Assembly (NCBI GenBank): GCA_028821455.1
Contig: JAPPGE010000049.1
Location: 1 to 64,000, forward strand
DNA length: 64,000 bases
Direction of reading: 5' to 3'
From: a bacterium
GTDB taxonomy: Bacteria > Pseudomonadota > Alphaproteobacteria > SP197
Shown here in pieces: positions 1 to 10,633 of this stretch. Under the pieces are notes generated by a model. The model saw only the letters and a list, made by a program, of their open reading frames with translations, searched no databases and was not told the origin of the DNA. Position 1 is the stretch's first letter; each line of letters opens with the position of its first letter. Position numbers and translations under genes: made by a program.

Positions 1-219
1 ACGCCCCCAATCACGCCGATTGCTCAACCTATTCAGCGAGTTAGGTTACTTGAGGGCCGATGAAGTTCCGACTAGTTGTTCAAGAATGGTGCCTTTGTCA
101 GGTTGTTTCACCAAGACGTGACGTTGATCCCCGAATACATGGCGCAGGATCTGAGACGCGGAAATCAGGAGTTCAGCCTGTCGAGCGCGGTTCGGGTGCC
201 GCGGAACGCCGAGCGGGAT

Positions 220-606
220 TCAGGGCTCCGATACCCTGATGGACAAGCCCTTGGCGGACTCAATGAACCGGCGGTCGAAGGTAAGAATTGTCTCGCAATG
301 GGCGGCTGCGCCGAGGTGAAGTGCATCTGCGAAGTCCATCCCGGTTTCAGTTCTGGCGAGGGCCTCGGCCAAAAGAACGGGGCTCTCAACCGCAACTCCC
401 GGAAGCCCCAGGAAGGCGCGCAGAGCCTCTGCAACCCTCTTGCCGCCGAAATCGTAGGCACTGCGCAGCACCCACTCGCTTTCGAGCAGAACGGTCGTGC
501 TCACAAAGATGTCTCCCTCACCGATCGCCGCTCTCGCCCTGGCGGCCTGGTCAGGATCGTCTCCGGTCAGGTATCGGACAACGACATTGGTATCAACTGC
601 GCGCAT
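220..606 (-). CDS. PIN-domain ribonuclease toxin (VapC-like)
   Basis: Internal start MRAVDTNVVVRYLTGDD... DFADALHLGAA..CETILTFDRRF: PIN acidic motifs; overlaps the upstream AbrB antitoxin gene. Confidence 0.85.
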   Translation of the reverse strand: MRAVDTNVVVRYLTGDDPDQAARARAAIGEGDIFVSTTVLLESEWVLRSAYDFGGKRVAEALRAFLGLPGVAVESPVLLAEALARTETGMDFADALHLGAAAHCETILTFDRRFIESAKGLSIRVSEP

Positions 607-868
607 GGCGACGCCGTGCTTCTTCCATGATACCCGCCTCCATGTCAGCGAGGGATCTGGGGGAGACATTGCCAGCTAGGCACCCGAAGACATCCTCTGG
701 TCGGGTCGCTGCGAATGCGGGCTCGGGCTTGAGCAACACACCACCAGCGCTGCTCTCGACCGTCAGGCGGGTTCCGGCGTGCCAACGTAGCGCCTGACGG
801 ATTGCCTTGGGCAAAATGACCTGACCCTTCGTCGAGACAGTGGTGGTGAGCTTGTCGAGCACAGTCAT
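593..868 (-). CDS. AbrB/MazE-type antitoxin
   Basis: MTVLDKLTTTVSTKGQVILPKAIRQAL... is the swapped-hairpin AbrB motif; start at 868, stop overlaps the PIN start. Confidence 0.85.
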   Translation of the reverse strand: MTVLDKLTTTVSTKGQVILPKAIRQALRWHAGTRLTVESSAGGVLLKPEPAFAATRPEDVFGCLAGNVSPRSLADMEAGIMEEARRRHARS

Positions 869-1077
869 GCCGATTTCTCCGGACCAATGTGAAGTAAGTT
901 GAAGGTAAGATGCGCCTTGGGAAATGTCAAGCCAAGTGCAACGCTCCCGGCGTGTTGCGCCGGCTGATGAAGCAGCTTGTCGCGTCCATTGGTGCGATAC
1001 ACTGAAATCCGGCAGCAGGTGTTCTATGGGTGCTGGCCTGGCGATACCATGACCGGGACCAGCGATGCGTGAGCCCG

Positions 1078-2448
1078 ATGCCCGACATGCCGACCAATTC
1101 ACCGATCGTTGCCGCCTGGCTTGAGAAAACCAAAGGCTCGCGCGATCTCGCCCGCGAGGCCGGCGGGATCTTTCCCAGCGGCGTGACCCACGATTCCCGG
1201 TACCGCGAGCCGTACGGACTCTACGTCGATCAGGCAAAGGGGAGCCGCAAGTGGGATGTCGACGGCAACGAATACGTCGACTTCTTCGGTGGTCACGGCT
1301 CGCTCATCCTCGGACACGGCAATCCGGCGGTCATGGAAGCGGTGAGGCAGGCCGTTGGCGAGGGCACCCACTTCGGCGCCGGTCACAGGGCGGAAGTGCG
1401 CTGGGGCCGCATGGTCTGCGACCTTGTGCCCTCGGCGGAACGCGTGCGGTTCGTCTCCTCGGGCACCGAGGCAACCCTGATGTGCCTGCGTCTCGCCCGC
1501 GCATTCACCGGCCGCCGCAGGGTCATCCGCTTCACCCATCACTTTCACGGCTGGCACGACCATGTCGCCTCGGCACGGGTATCGAGCGGCGGCGACCTCG
1601 CGGCGGGCGTCGTCCCGGGAATCGAGGAGGATCTCCTCGTGGTCGAGGCCGGTGACCACGCTGCACTCAGAGAGGCGTTCCGCACCCATGCCGACATCGC
1701 CGCTGCCATCATCGAGCCGACGGGCGCCACATTCGGCCGGGTTCCGGTCGACCCGGACTTCGTCCGACTCCTGCGCGACGAGACAGAACGTCACGGCGCG
1801 CTCCTCATTCTCGATGAGGTCGTGACCGGTTTCCGCGTCTCGCCGGGCGGTGCCCAGAAAACACTCGGGATCACGCCCGATCTCACGGCCCTGGCGAAGA
1901 TCCTGGCGGGCGGTCTTCCCGGCGGCGCGGTGGCCGGACGCCGGGACGTCATGGAGATGCTCGATTTCGAGGCCACGCAGCGGGATGGCCGCATCAAGGT
2001 TGACCACTACGGCACCTTTAACGCCAACCCTGTGTCGGCCGCCGCGGGCATTGCCGCCCTGGACCAGATTGCCGACGGCGCCATCTGCGAGCGCGCCAGC
2101 GCCAACGCAGCCGCGCTCCGCGACGGCATCAACCGCGTCATCAGCCAAGCCGGTGTCCCCTGGGCCGCATACGGAACCTATTCCTCCTTCCACATCTTTC
2201 TCAATCCCCGCCGCCTCGACGTGGAGCCGGGTTCCCTTGACGATTCCGGCGTGTCGCCCGATGACCTGCTGTACCTGCCGAAGCCGCTCGCCACGCGCTT
2301 CGATCTCGCCATGATGCTGGGCGGCGTCACCATGGGCGGCTCGCCCGGCGGCTACGTGTCGGGCGTCATGGATGGCGCCGATGTCGACGTGACGGTGGAC
2401 GCGGTCCGCGAGGCCATCCGCATGCTGCGCGCCGAGGACGCACTGTGA
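1078..2448 (+). CDS. Class III aminotransferase, glutamate-1-semialdehyde aminomutase-like
   Basis: GSRKWDVDGNEYVDFFGGHGSLILGH, SSGTEATLMCLRLARAFTGR, LLILDEVVTGFR, ALAKILAGGLPGGAVAG. Confidence 0.85.
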   Translation: MPDMPTNSPIVAAWLEKTKGSRDLAREAGGIFPSGVTHDSRYREPYGLYVDQAKGSRKWDVDGNEYVDFFGGHGSLILGHGNPAVMEAVRQAVGEGTHFGAGHRAEVRWGRMVCDLVPSAERVRFVSSGTEATLMCLRLARAFTGRRRVIRFTHHFHGWHDHVASARVSSGGDLAAGVVPGIEEDLLVVEAGDHAALREAFRTHADIAAAIIEPTGATFGRVPVDPDFVRLLRDETERHGALLILDEVVTGFRVSPGGAQKTLGITPDLTALAKILAGGLPGGAVAGRRDVMEMLDFEATQRDGRIKVDHYGTFNANPVSAAAGIAALDQIADGAICERASANAAALRDGINRVISQAGVPWAAYGTYSSFHIFLNPRRLDVEPGSLDDSGVSPDDLLYLPKPLATRFDLAMMLGGVTMGGSPGGYVSGVMDGADVDVTVDAVREAIRMLRAEDAL

Positions 2449-2573
2449 TCACGTAGTACCCGCGCGGAACCGGACCGTTCTGGTCACCCTTACGAAAACA
2501 GTTCGAACTTTCGTTTGAATGGCGCTGACATCATCGGGGAGATCCCCGGAGTCAACGCTGTCGGCCGGCGCCG

Positions 2574-2969
2574 TCACTCGCTCTCGAGGCGTTCCATGTC
2601 GTCGTCCGACAAACCGAAGTGGTGGCCGATCTCGTGGATGATCGTGTTGTGCACGAGGTCCTCGAGGGAGTCGTCGCCTTCGGCCCAGGCATCGAGGAGC
2701 GGGCGCCGGTAGAGATAGATGCGGTTGAGATCGTCCATCACGTCGTGGCCGGAGGCCTGGTCGAGGGAGATGCCCTGGTAGAGCCCGAGGAGGCCGAATT
2801 CGCTGTCGATACCGAGGGAGTCCAGGACGTCCGCCTCGGGGAACTCCGTCACGAGAATGGCGATGCCCTTGACGCGGGCCTTCAGGATTTCGGGAATCAT
2901 GGCGATCGCATCGTCGGCAATCGCCGCGATCTCGTCGGCGTCGGGAGGTGGGCCGAAACGTCGCGTCAT
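2574..2969 (-). CDS. Metallopeptidase family protein (zincin, HEXXH)
   Basis: [30 protein letters not shown] motif in a ~130-aa protein. Confidence 0.8.
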   Translation of the reverse strand: MTRRFGPPPDADEIAAIADDAIAMIPEILKARVKGIAILVTEFPEADVLDSLGIDSEFGLLGLYQGISLDQASGHDVMDDLNRIYLYRRPLLDAWAEGDDSLEDLVHNTIIHEIGHHFGLSDDDMERLESE

Positions 2970-3053
2970 GGGCCCCGGACCATAGCCTCTCTTGCCGAAG
3001 CGGCCAACTCGCCGGACAATCGGCGGGGGATCAGGACCACGAGGACCTTATCA

Positions 3054-3380
3054 ATGGCCGACACGCTCTCTGAGACAGCGCTCGATGAGGCACTCGCCTC
3101 CCTGCCGGACTGGACCGTGGCCGATGGCGGGGCCGCACTGGAACGGTCCTACCGCTTCGGTGACTTCATGACGGCATTCGGTTTCATGGGCCGCGTCGCC
3201 GTCTACGCCGACGTCGTCGATCACCACCCCGAGTGGTTCAATGTCTACAGCCGGGTCGACGTCACCCTGACGAGCCACGATGCCGGCGGCATCACGCGCC
3301 GGGACATCGCGATGGCCCGCTTCATGGACCGTGCGGCCAGGAAGTCGGGAAAGCCCGACCGCGAGACCGGCGACAGCTGA
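3054..3380 (+). CDS. phhB: 4a-hydroxytetrahydrobiopterin dehydratase
   Basis: [49 protein letters not shown] is the PCD/DCoH signature. Confidence 0.9.
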   Translation: MADTLSETALDEALASLPDWTVADGGAALERSYRFGDFMTAFGFMGRVAVYADVVDHHPEWFNVYSRVDVTLTSHDAGGITRRDIAMARFMDRAARKSGKPDRETGDS

Positions 3381-5332
3381 TGAACGACGTTCTCTGGTCC
3401 CCTGGCGATGAGCGCCGGGAGGCAACGGCCCTGAACGAGTTCCGGCGCCTGGCCGAGGAGACGAGCGGACGGACATTCGCGGACTACGAGTCGCTGTGGC
3501 GCTGGTCCATCGAAGACCAGGCGTCCTTCTGGGAGCTCGTCTGGACATTCGCCGGCGTCAGGGCGTCCCGGACATGGGAGACGGTTCTCGAAAACGGCGA
3601 CGCCATGCCAGGGGCCCGCTGGTTCACCGGGGCCCGCCTCAACTATGCCGAGAACCTGCTCCGCAAGCGCGACGACATCATGGCCATCGTGTGTCGCGGA
3701 GAGGGCGGCCGCAGGCGCGCCATGACCTTCGCGGAACTCCATGACGCGGTGGCGGCCATGAGCGCGTGGCTCGCCAGGCAGGGAGTCTGCCGCGGCGATC
3801 GTGTCGCGGGGTATCTCCCCAATCTGCCCGAAACCATCGTCGCCAAGCTGGCGACGGCCAGTCTGGGTGCGGTGTGGTCGTCCTCGTCGCCTGATTTCGG
3901 AACCAGGGGCGTCCTCGACCGCTTCGGCCAGATCGATCCGAAGGTGCTGATCACCGCCGACGGCTACGTCTACGGCGGCCGCCACTTCGACAGCAGGCCC
4001 AGGGTGGCGGAGATTCTGGATGCCATGCCGGGCATCGGGCACGTCGTCGTCGTTCCCTGGGCCGACCAGGATTGCGACACAGGGGATCTGCGGGATGCCG
4101 TGACCTGGCAGGAGGTGATGGCAACTTCCCATGACGGCATCGACTTCGAACAGGTGCCGTTCGATCACCCTCTCGCCATCCTCTATTCCTCGGGCACGAC
4201 GGGCGCGCCGAAGTGCATCGTCCACGGCCATGGCGGCACCCTCCTCCAGCATCTCAAGGAACATCGGCTGCATTGCGACATTCAGGGCGGAGACCGGCTG
4301 TTCTACTTCTCGACCTGCGGCTGGATGATGTGGAACTGGCAGGTGAGCGCCCTGGCGACGGGGGCCACCCTGGCGATCTACGAGGGCCATCCGGCATCGC
4401 CGGACGGCAACGTCCTGTGGGACTTTTGCCAGGAGGAGAGGTTCACCGCATTCGGCGCCTCGGCAAAGTACTTCGCAGCCATCGAGAAGGAGGGAATCCG
4501 GCCGGCCCTGAGCCACGATCTCGAGGATCTCCGCCTCGTTCTCTCCACGGGCTCGCCCCTGGCGCCGGGGAGCTTCGACTACATCTATCGCGACGTGAAG
4601 GAGGACGTTCAGCTGGCGTCGATCTCCGGCGGAACGGACATCATCTCGTGCTTCGTTCTCGGCAACCCCGAAGGCGCCGTGCGCCGCGGGGAAATCCAGG
4701 CACGAGGTCTCGGCATGGCTGTCGACATCTTCGATGATCGCGGCAACAGCCTGCCCGCCGGCCGGACAGGTGAACTCGTGTGCACGCGGCCCTTCCCCTC
4801 CATGCCGGTGGGATTCTGGAACGACGGCGACGGCAGCCTTTACCACCAGGCCTACTTCGACACGTTCGACAACGTCTGGCGGCACGGCGACTGGGCCGAG
4901 ATCACGGCCGCCGGCGGCGCTGTCATTCATGGCCGTTCCGATACCGTGCTCAATCCCGGCGGCGTGCGCATCGGCACCGCCGAGATCTACCGCCAGGTGG
5001 ACATCTTCGAGGAGATCCAGGAAAGCCTCGCCGTCGGCCAGGATGTCGCCGGCGATGTCCGAATCATTCTCTTCGTGGTCATGCAACCGGGCCATGTACT
5101 CGACGATGACCTCGTTTCCAGGATTCGCATGAGGATCCGGACCCACGCGTCTCCCCGCCACACGCCGGCACGGATCATCGCGGTGGCCGACATCCCGCGC
5201 ACCCGGTCCAACAAGATCAGCGAACTTGCCGTACGTCACGTCATTCACGGCCGGCCGGTGGCCAACACGGAAGCCCTGGCCAATCCCGAATCCCTAAGTC
5301 TCTTCGAGAACCTGGAGGCGCTGAAGGACTGA
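3380..5332 (+). CDS. Acetoacetyl-CoA synthetase
   Basis: LYSSGTTGAPKCIVHGHGG, STCGWMMWNWQVSAL, HGRSDTVLNPGGVRIGTAEIYR; ATGA overlap with phhB. Confidence 0.9.
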   Translation: MNDVLWSPGDERREATALNEFRRLAEETSGRTFADYESLWRWSIEDQASFWELVWTFAGVRASRTWETVLENGDAMPGARWFTGARLNYAENLLRKRDDIMAIVCRGEGGRRRAMTFAELHDAVAAMSAWLARQGVCRGDRVAGYLPNLPETIVAKLATASLGAVWSSSSPDFGTRGVLDRFGQIDPKVLITADGYVYGGRHFDSRPRVAEILDAMPGIGHVVVVPWADQDCDTGDLRDAVTWQEVMATSHDGIDFEQVPFDHPLAILYSSGTTGAPKCIVHGHGGTLLQHLKEHRLHCDIQGGDRLFYFSTCGWMMWNWQVSALATGATLAIYEGHPASPDGNVLWDFCQEERFTAFGASAKYFAAIEKEGIRPALSHDLEDLRLVLSTGSPLAPGSFDYIYRDVKEDVQLASISGGTDIISCFVLGNPEGAVRRGEIQARGLGMAVDIFDDRGNSLPAGRTGELVCTRPFPSMPVGFWNDGDGSLYHQAYFDTFDNVWRHGDWAEITAAGGAVIHGRSDTVLNPGGVRIGTAEIYRQVDIFEEIQESLAVGQDVAGDVRIILFVVMQPGHVLDDDLVSRIRMRIRTHASPRHTPARIIAVADIPRTRSNKISELAVRHVIHGRPVANTEALANPESLSLFENLEALKD

Positions 5333-5489
5333 ATTTCGCCACACGCTCCCATGCACGATGTGACAGGGATGGGCTGTCCCTCTTTGGCAGGCGGCAGGAG
5401 TGGGCGTGAATCGGCGGGATGATCTGTGCTATGGATTTGCGATGGCGACGACACCCACAACCACGACACGGGATGGAATGGCTGTCATG

Positions 5490-6008
5490 AACCTGAGTTC
5501 GCGCATCTTCTCATGCTGTCTGCTGGCCCTCGCTCTGCTCATGCCGGGGCCTGAAGCCGGGGCCGAGGAGCCGAAGTCGCTGGGCACATTCCGGGACTGG
5601 TCGGCCTTCGGCTACACCGATGGCGACACGCTGGTCTGCTTCATCGCCAGCCAGCCGACGAAGGCAGAGGGCAACTACACCCAGCGCGGCGACATCTGGA
5701 TACTCGTCACGCATCGCTCACCGGCGGGCGAACGTGACGTCGTCCAGGTCCGCACGGGATACAACTACATGGAGAATGCTCCGGTCACGGTCACGATCGG
5801 CAACGAGACCTTTACCCTGTTCGGCGAGGGCGAGAGTGCCTGGGCATTCACCCGTCATGACGACAGGGACCTCGTGACCGCCATGAAGGCCGGTGTCAGC
5901 ATGGTCATCGAGGGGCGTTCCTGGCGGGGTACCGTGACCACCGATACCTACTCGCTGCTGGGCTTCACGGCTGCCTACGACGTCATCAGCCAGACCTGCG
6001 CCGAATGA
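5490..6008 (+). CDS. IalB-like (invasion-associated locus B family) secreted protein
   Basis: Signal peptide [26 protein letters not shown] then short beta-rich protein with ...VISQTCAE end; adjacent to rlmN. Start codon approximate. Confidence 0.65.
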   Translation, partial: NLSSRIFSCCLLALALLMPGPEAGAEEPKSLGTFRDWSAFGYTDGDTLVCFIASQPTKAEGNYTQRGDIWILVTHRSPAGERDVVQVRTGYNYMENAPVTVTIGNETFTLFGEGESAWAFTRHDDRDLVTAMKAGVSMVIEGRSWRGTVTTDTYSLLGFTAAYDVISQTCAE

Positions 6009-8344
6009 CGGGTGACCGGGCGAATCTCATCGGACTGGACCGGAGCGAACTTGCTGACATCGTCGCCGGTCTCGGTGAGGCCCCGTTCCGCGTCAAGCAG
6101 CTCTGGCACTGGATCTATTGCCGCGGGGTCACGAGTTTCGCGGACATGACCTCCCTGTCGGGAGCCCTGCGCGAGAGATTCGCGGCGTCCTTCAGTCTCG
6201 ACCGGCCCGACGTGGTGCGCCACCAGAAGAGCACGGACGGGACCATGAAGTGGCTGCTCGGCGTGGACCGGCGTCACCTCGTCGAGAGTGTCTACATCCC
6301 GCAGGACGACAGGGGGGCGCTCTGCATGTCGTCCCAGGTCGGCTGCACCCTGACCTGCAGGTTCTGCCACACCGGAACGCAGCGTCTCGTGCGCAACCTG
6401 GAACCCGGAGAAATCGTCGGCCAGTTCATGCTCGCCCGCGACACCCTTGGCGAGTGGCCAGCTCCGCTGGACGGCAGACGACTGCTCTCCAACATCGTCA
6501 TGATGGGCATGGGGGAGCCGCTCTACAACTTCGACAACGTCAAGACAGCACTCACCATCATCATGGATCCGGAGGGCATTGCGCTGTCGCGCCGGCGCAT
6601 CACGCTGTCGACCGCGGGCGTGGTGCCGATGATGAAGCGATGTGGCGAGGAAATTGGCGTCGATCTGGCCGTCTCGCTCCATGCGGTCAACGACGATGTC
6701 CGCACCCGACTCGTCCCCCTCAACAGGAAGTATCCGATCGGCGAGCTTCTCGATGCCTGTCGCGCCTACCCCGGAGCCGGCAATGCGCGGCGCATCACAT
6801 TCGAGTACGTCATGCTCAAGGACGTCAACGATTCGGATGCCGATGCCCGCGAACTGGTCCGCCTGCTCAGGGGAATCCCGGCCAAGGTCAACCTCATCCC
6901 GTTCAATGCCTGGCCCGGGGCGCCCTTCGAATGTTCTCCGGCCAGGCGGATCGCCTCCTTCGCCGGCATCGTCAACGACGGCGGCTACTCCGCTCCTGTC
7001 CGCCGTCCGCGCGGACGCGACATCATGGCCGCCTGCGGGCAGCTCAAGTCCGACACGGTCAAGATGCCCCGCAGCGCCATGACATCCGCCCTACCCCTGC
7101 CTTGTGAGGACCCGATGGACAAGCGACACAGCTGGCCCGACCACCACTGGAACTGGCCCATCACCATCAACCACAAGCACGGCGTGCGATGTGGCTCGAT
7201 GATCTGGCTGGGAGGCCAGGTCGATCTCACTCCCGAAGGGGTGGTCCGCAATCCCGGGGACATCGAAGCCCAGACCGGCAACGCGATGGCCTATCTCGTC
7301 CGGGTCCTGGAGGATCTCGACTGCGTGCCGGAGGATCTCGTCACGCTGCTCGTCTTCTACGTCAACGATGGTTCCCTCGACGAACCGGATGTCCTCGCCA
7401 TGGTGGCGCGCCATCTCCCGGAAGACTGCCGTCTCACCGTCAACGCCGTTCCGGTTCCCTGGCTCGCCTACGAAGGTCTCATGATCGAGATCGAGGGCTA
7501 CGCCATGCGCCGCGAGGACGGCACGCCGACACGCAGGGACATCGCTCCGGGACGGCCCGGCTCTCCTCTCGCCGCACCCTGGGTGGAGGGGTTGCGGTCG
7601 GACGCCATGATCTTCGTATCGGCGCAGTATCCCATGGACGATAGTGGCCGCGTCGCGGCAAGGGACGACATCGTTGCCCAGACCAGGCTGGTCATGGAGC
7701 GCGCAGGGCACGTCCTCGATCACTTCGGAGCCGGCTTCGACGATGCGGTCAAGATCAACCGCTGGTATGCCGGCGGCTCCGGGATTGCCGATTTCGAGGC
7801 GGCCGCGCTTGCCTGCGCGGCACATTTCAATGAGCCCGGACCCGCCGCCACCGGCGTCCCCATCCCGCGCCATGCCGATCGCGATGTCCTCATCAAGATT
7901 TCCATGGTCGCCATGCTTGGCGAGGATGGCGAACATCTCGAGCGCACCCACGTGTGGCCCGACAGCCTGTGGGACTGGCACGTGCATCTTCCCTACAAGC
8001 ACGGGCTCAAGTGCCGGGACATGATCTTCCTTGGCGGCCAGGTCTCCCTCGACCGGGAGGGCACGGCGGTTCACCCGGACGATCTGTCGCGCCAGACACA
8101 CCAGGCGATGACCCATATCGGCACCATCCTCGAGGCACTCGGGGCCGGCTATGACGATGTCTGCAAGGTGACGACGGTCTACAAGGGCGATTGCGGCGCC
8201 GAGGCGCTCAACGCCAACCTTCCCATCCGCTCCTCCTACTTCCACGACCCCGGCCCCGCCTCCACCGGCGTGCCGCTTCCGGTTCTGGCCTACGATTCCA
8301 TGGTCATCGAGATCGATGTCTTCGCCATGAAGGAGTCATCATGA
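6005..8344 (+). CDS. rlmN: Continuous ORF: RlmN 23S rRNA A2503 methyltransferase (6005 to ~7100) in frame with a three-domain RidA/YjgF-like protein (from ~7115)
   Basis: Rlm[17 protein letters not shown] radical-SAM CxxxCxx[27 protein letters not shown]-terminal part: three RidA-like domains. An internal RBS-like GAGGA and ATG at 7115 suggest a separate translation start. Confidence 0.85.
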   Translation: MTGDRANLIGLDRSELADIVAGLGEAPFRVKQLWHWIYCRGVTSFADMTSLSGALRERFAASFSLDRPDVVRHQKSTDGTMKWLLGVDRRHLVESVYIPQDDRGALCMSSQVGCTLTCRFCHTGTQRLVRNLEPGEIVGQFMLARDTLGEWPAPLDGRRLLSNIVMMGMGEPLYNFDNVKTALTIIMDPEGIALSRRRITLSTAGVVPMMKRCGEEIGVDLAVSLHAVNDDVRTRLVPLNRKYPIGELLDACRAYPGAGNARRITFEYVMLKDVNDSDADARELVRLLRGIPAKVNLIPFNAWPGAPFECSPARRIASFAGIVNDGGYSAPVRRPRGRDIMAACGQLKSDTVKMPRSAMTSALPLPCEDPMDKRHSWPDHHWNWPITINHKHGVRCGSMIWLGGQVDLTPEGVVRNPGDIEAQTGNAMAYLVRVLEDLDCVPEDLVTLLVFYVNDGSLDEPDVLAMVARHLPEDCRLTVNAVPVPWLAYEGLMIEIEGYAMRREDGTPTRRDIAPGRPGSPLAAPWVEGLRSDAMIFVSAQYPMDDSGRVAARDDIVAQTRLVMERAGHVLDHFGAGFDDAVKINRWYAGGSGIADFEAAALACAAHFNEPGPAATGVPIPRHADRDVLIKISMVAMLGEDGEHLERTHVWPDSLWDWHVHLPYKHGLKCRDMIFLGGQVSLDREGTAVHPDDLSRQTHQAMTHIGTILEALGAGYDDVCKVTTVYKGDCGAEALNANLPIRSSYFHDPGPASTGVPLPVLAYDSMVIEIDVFAMKESS

Positions 8345-9597
8345 GCGATGTCAGGAAAGTCGTCCTCGCCTACTCCGGGGGCCTCGACACATCGGTCATC
8401 CTGCGCTGGCTCCAGGACACCTGGCAGTGCGAGGTGGTGACGTTCACGGCGGACCTTGGGCAGGGCGAGGACCTCGAGCCCGCGCGAGCCAAGGCGGCCA
8501 TGATGGGCGTGAAGGAGATCTTCATCGAGGATCTGCGCGAGGAGTTTGCCGCGAACTTCGTGTGGCCGATGTTCCGGGCCAACGCCCTATACGAGGGCGT
8601 CTACCTCCTCGGCACGGCGATCGCCCGGCCGCTCATCGCCAGGCGCCAGATCGCCATCGCCCATGAGACCGGCGCCGATGCGGTGGCCCATGGCGCGACG
8701 GGCAAGGGCAACGACCAGGTCCGGTTCGAACTCGGCTACCAGGCGCTCGACCCCGACATCAGGGTGATCGCCCCGTGGCGGGAGTGGGACCTCGCCTCGC
8801 GGACGAAGCTGATCGCCTATGCCGAGAGCAGGCAGATCCCCATTTCCCGCGACAGCCGGGGTGAGGCCCCCTTTTCCGTCGATGCCAACCTCCTCCACAT
8901 ATCGGCCGAGGGAAAGGTCCTTGAGGACCCCGCAGAGGCGCCTCCCGATCACGTCTGGTCACTGACCGTCTCCCCGCAGGACGCTCCGGATGTTCCTCGG
9001 GAAATGGAGATCGCCTTCGAAAAGGGCGATGCCGTGGCCATCGACGGCGAGGACCTGACGCCGGCGAACCTGCTTGCCCGTCTCAACGAACTCGGCGGCG
9101 CCAACGGTATCGGCCGTGTCGACATGGTGGAGAACCGTTTCGTCGGGATGAAGAGCCGCGGCGTCTACGAGACACCGGGAGGCACCATCCTGATCGCCGC
9201 CCACCGGGCCATGGAGTCGCTGACCCTCGACCGGGGCGCTGCCCATCTCAAGGACGAACTCATGCCGCGGTACGCGGAACTCATCTACAACGGCTTCTGG
9301 TTCTCGCCGGAACGCGAGATGCTCCAGGCGCTCATCGATCGCAGCCAGGACCATGTCTCCGGCACGGTGCGCCTGACGCTCTACAAGGGAAACGTCACCG
9401 TCACCGGACGCGCATCACCGCACTCGCTCTACAGTCTGGCCCACGTCACCTTCGAGGAGGACGCCGTCTACAACCAGCGCGACGCCGAGGGGTTCATCCG
9501 CCTCAACGCGTTGCGCCTGGCGCTGGCTCGCAAGCGCGTATCGACTGCTTCCGCGGCTGCCCCGGTCGGCGCGAAGCCGTCACGACCACAGTCATGA
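8341..9597 (+). CDS. argG: Argininosuccinate synthase
   Basis: [56 protein letters not shown]. Confidence 0.97.
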   Translation: MSDVRKVVLAYSGGLDTSVILRWLQDTWQCEVVTFTADLGQGEDLEPARAKAAMMGVKEIFIEDLREEFAANFVWPMFRANALYEGVYLLGTAIARPLIARRQIAIAHETGADAVAHGATGKGNDQVRFELGYQALDPDIRVIAPWREWDLASRTKLIAYAESRQIPISRDSRGEAPFSVDANLLHISAEGKVLEDPAEAPPDHVWSLTVSPQDAPDVPREMEIAFEKGDAVAIDGEDLTPANLLARLNELGGANGIGRVDMVENRFVGMKSRGVYETPGGTILIAAHRAMESLTLDRGAAHLKDELMPRYAELIYNGFWFSPEREMLQALIDRSQDHVSGTVRLTLYKGNVTVTGRASPHSLYSLAHVTFEEDAVYNQRDAEGFIRLNALRLALARKRVSTASAAAPVGAKPSRPQS

Positions 9598-9730
9598 CAG
9601 GACGATCAATAGCCCGGACACCCCATCAATCCCTGTCTCAAGCCACTGTCGGGGGCAGCAAGCCGGTGGGCATCTTCAGGTAGGTGGAGCTTCTCATGCT
9701 GCGGGCGCGCGACCCCGGCCACGGGCGCGG

Positions 9731-10618
9731 TCACTCGATGGTCCGCGGCGCCGTCTTTGCGTCTCTTGGCGCCGCATCGGGAACGCGCTTCGCAATACGC
9801 GTGTAGACATCGCTCATGACGTCAAGGAAGGAGCCATCCTGGTGCCAGAACTCAGGATAGTCTCCCGCCCGGCGCATCGGCAGGACCGAAACCGGCGGCA
9901 TCGGCCGCGACGAGAGTGCGTCCGCTGTCAGCGTTTTCCCCAGCCAGAAGTCCCGCATATCGGCCGGAGCCGCTTCCTCGACGGTCTCGTCGATGACTGG
10001 AAAGCGAGATTCCTCGAGGGCCTCTCTGATGTCGGGTTCCCGGGCCGCGTGATCGCCGCCCAGGGCGGCGCCGAATTCCGACTTCGAGACCGCAGACATC
10101 AGTGTCTTTCTCGCCATGCCGCGCAGTTCGAATAGCAGGAACGGATCGTGGTCAAGCAATGCAGCAACATGGAAGTAGACCCCCGCAACATGCTTGCAGG
10201 GATTGGCCCAGTCGGGACAGCTGCATGAAGAGACAATCTCCTTGCGTGTGCGCGGAAGAAGCATCACGTTCGATCCTTCGAAAGCGGTTTCGATCGTGGG
10301 AGGGACTTCACCCAGAATCAGGTGCGTGATCCAGTTGGCATTGTGGCCCAGGCGGGACAGGACCTTTTTCCATGCCGGCTTGCTGACCTTTTCCAACTGG
10401 ACGGAGACCCTGTAGCGGGGCTCCTTGGTGATGCCGAAATACGGATTGGTGTTGCCTCTGACCGTTGCGGTAATCCTGCCTCCCCGGATGTCGAAAGCGA
10501 GCAGGCGGTGGGGGCCGGCATAGCTTCGCCCGCGCGACAGCCGGCCACGGTCCATGATCTGCTCCAGGGCCTCCAGGAACTCGGTCCCCCACCACGTCTT
10601 GCTTCTTGCAGACATCAC
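9731..10618 (-). CDS. SWIM zinc-finger protein
   Basis: SSCSCPDWANPCKHVAGVYF = CxCx(n)CxH SWIM motif; directly downstream of SNF2 helicase. Confidence 0.85.
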   Translation of the reverse strand: MMSARSKTWWGTEFLEALEQIMDRGRLSRGRSYAGPHRLLAFDIRGGRITATVRGNTNPYFGITKEPRYRVSVQLEKVSKPAWKKVLSRLGHNANWITHLILGEVPPTIETAFEGSNVMLLPRTRKEIVSSCSCPDWANPCKHVAGVYFHVAALLDHDPFLLFELRGMARKTLMSAVSKSEFGAALGGDHAAREPDIREALEESRFPVIDETVEEAAPADMRDFWLGKTLTADALSSRPMPPVSVLPMRRAGDYPEFWHQDGSFLDVMSDVYTRIAKRVPDAAPRDAKTAPRTIE

Positions 10619-10633
10619 GGACCTCCCTTCCCG

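Noticed and set aside
3245-5248. 667-aa minus-strand ORF opposite acetoacetyl-CoA synthetase
   Set aside because: Antisense shadow ORF typical of high-GC DNA; low-complexity translation, no family motif, and the plus-strand gene is clear.
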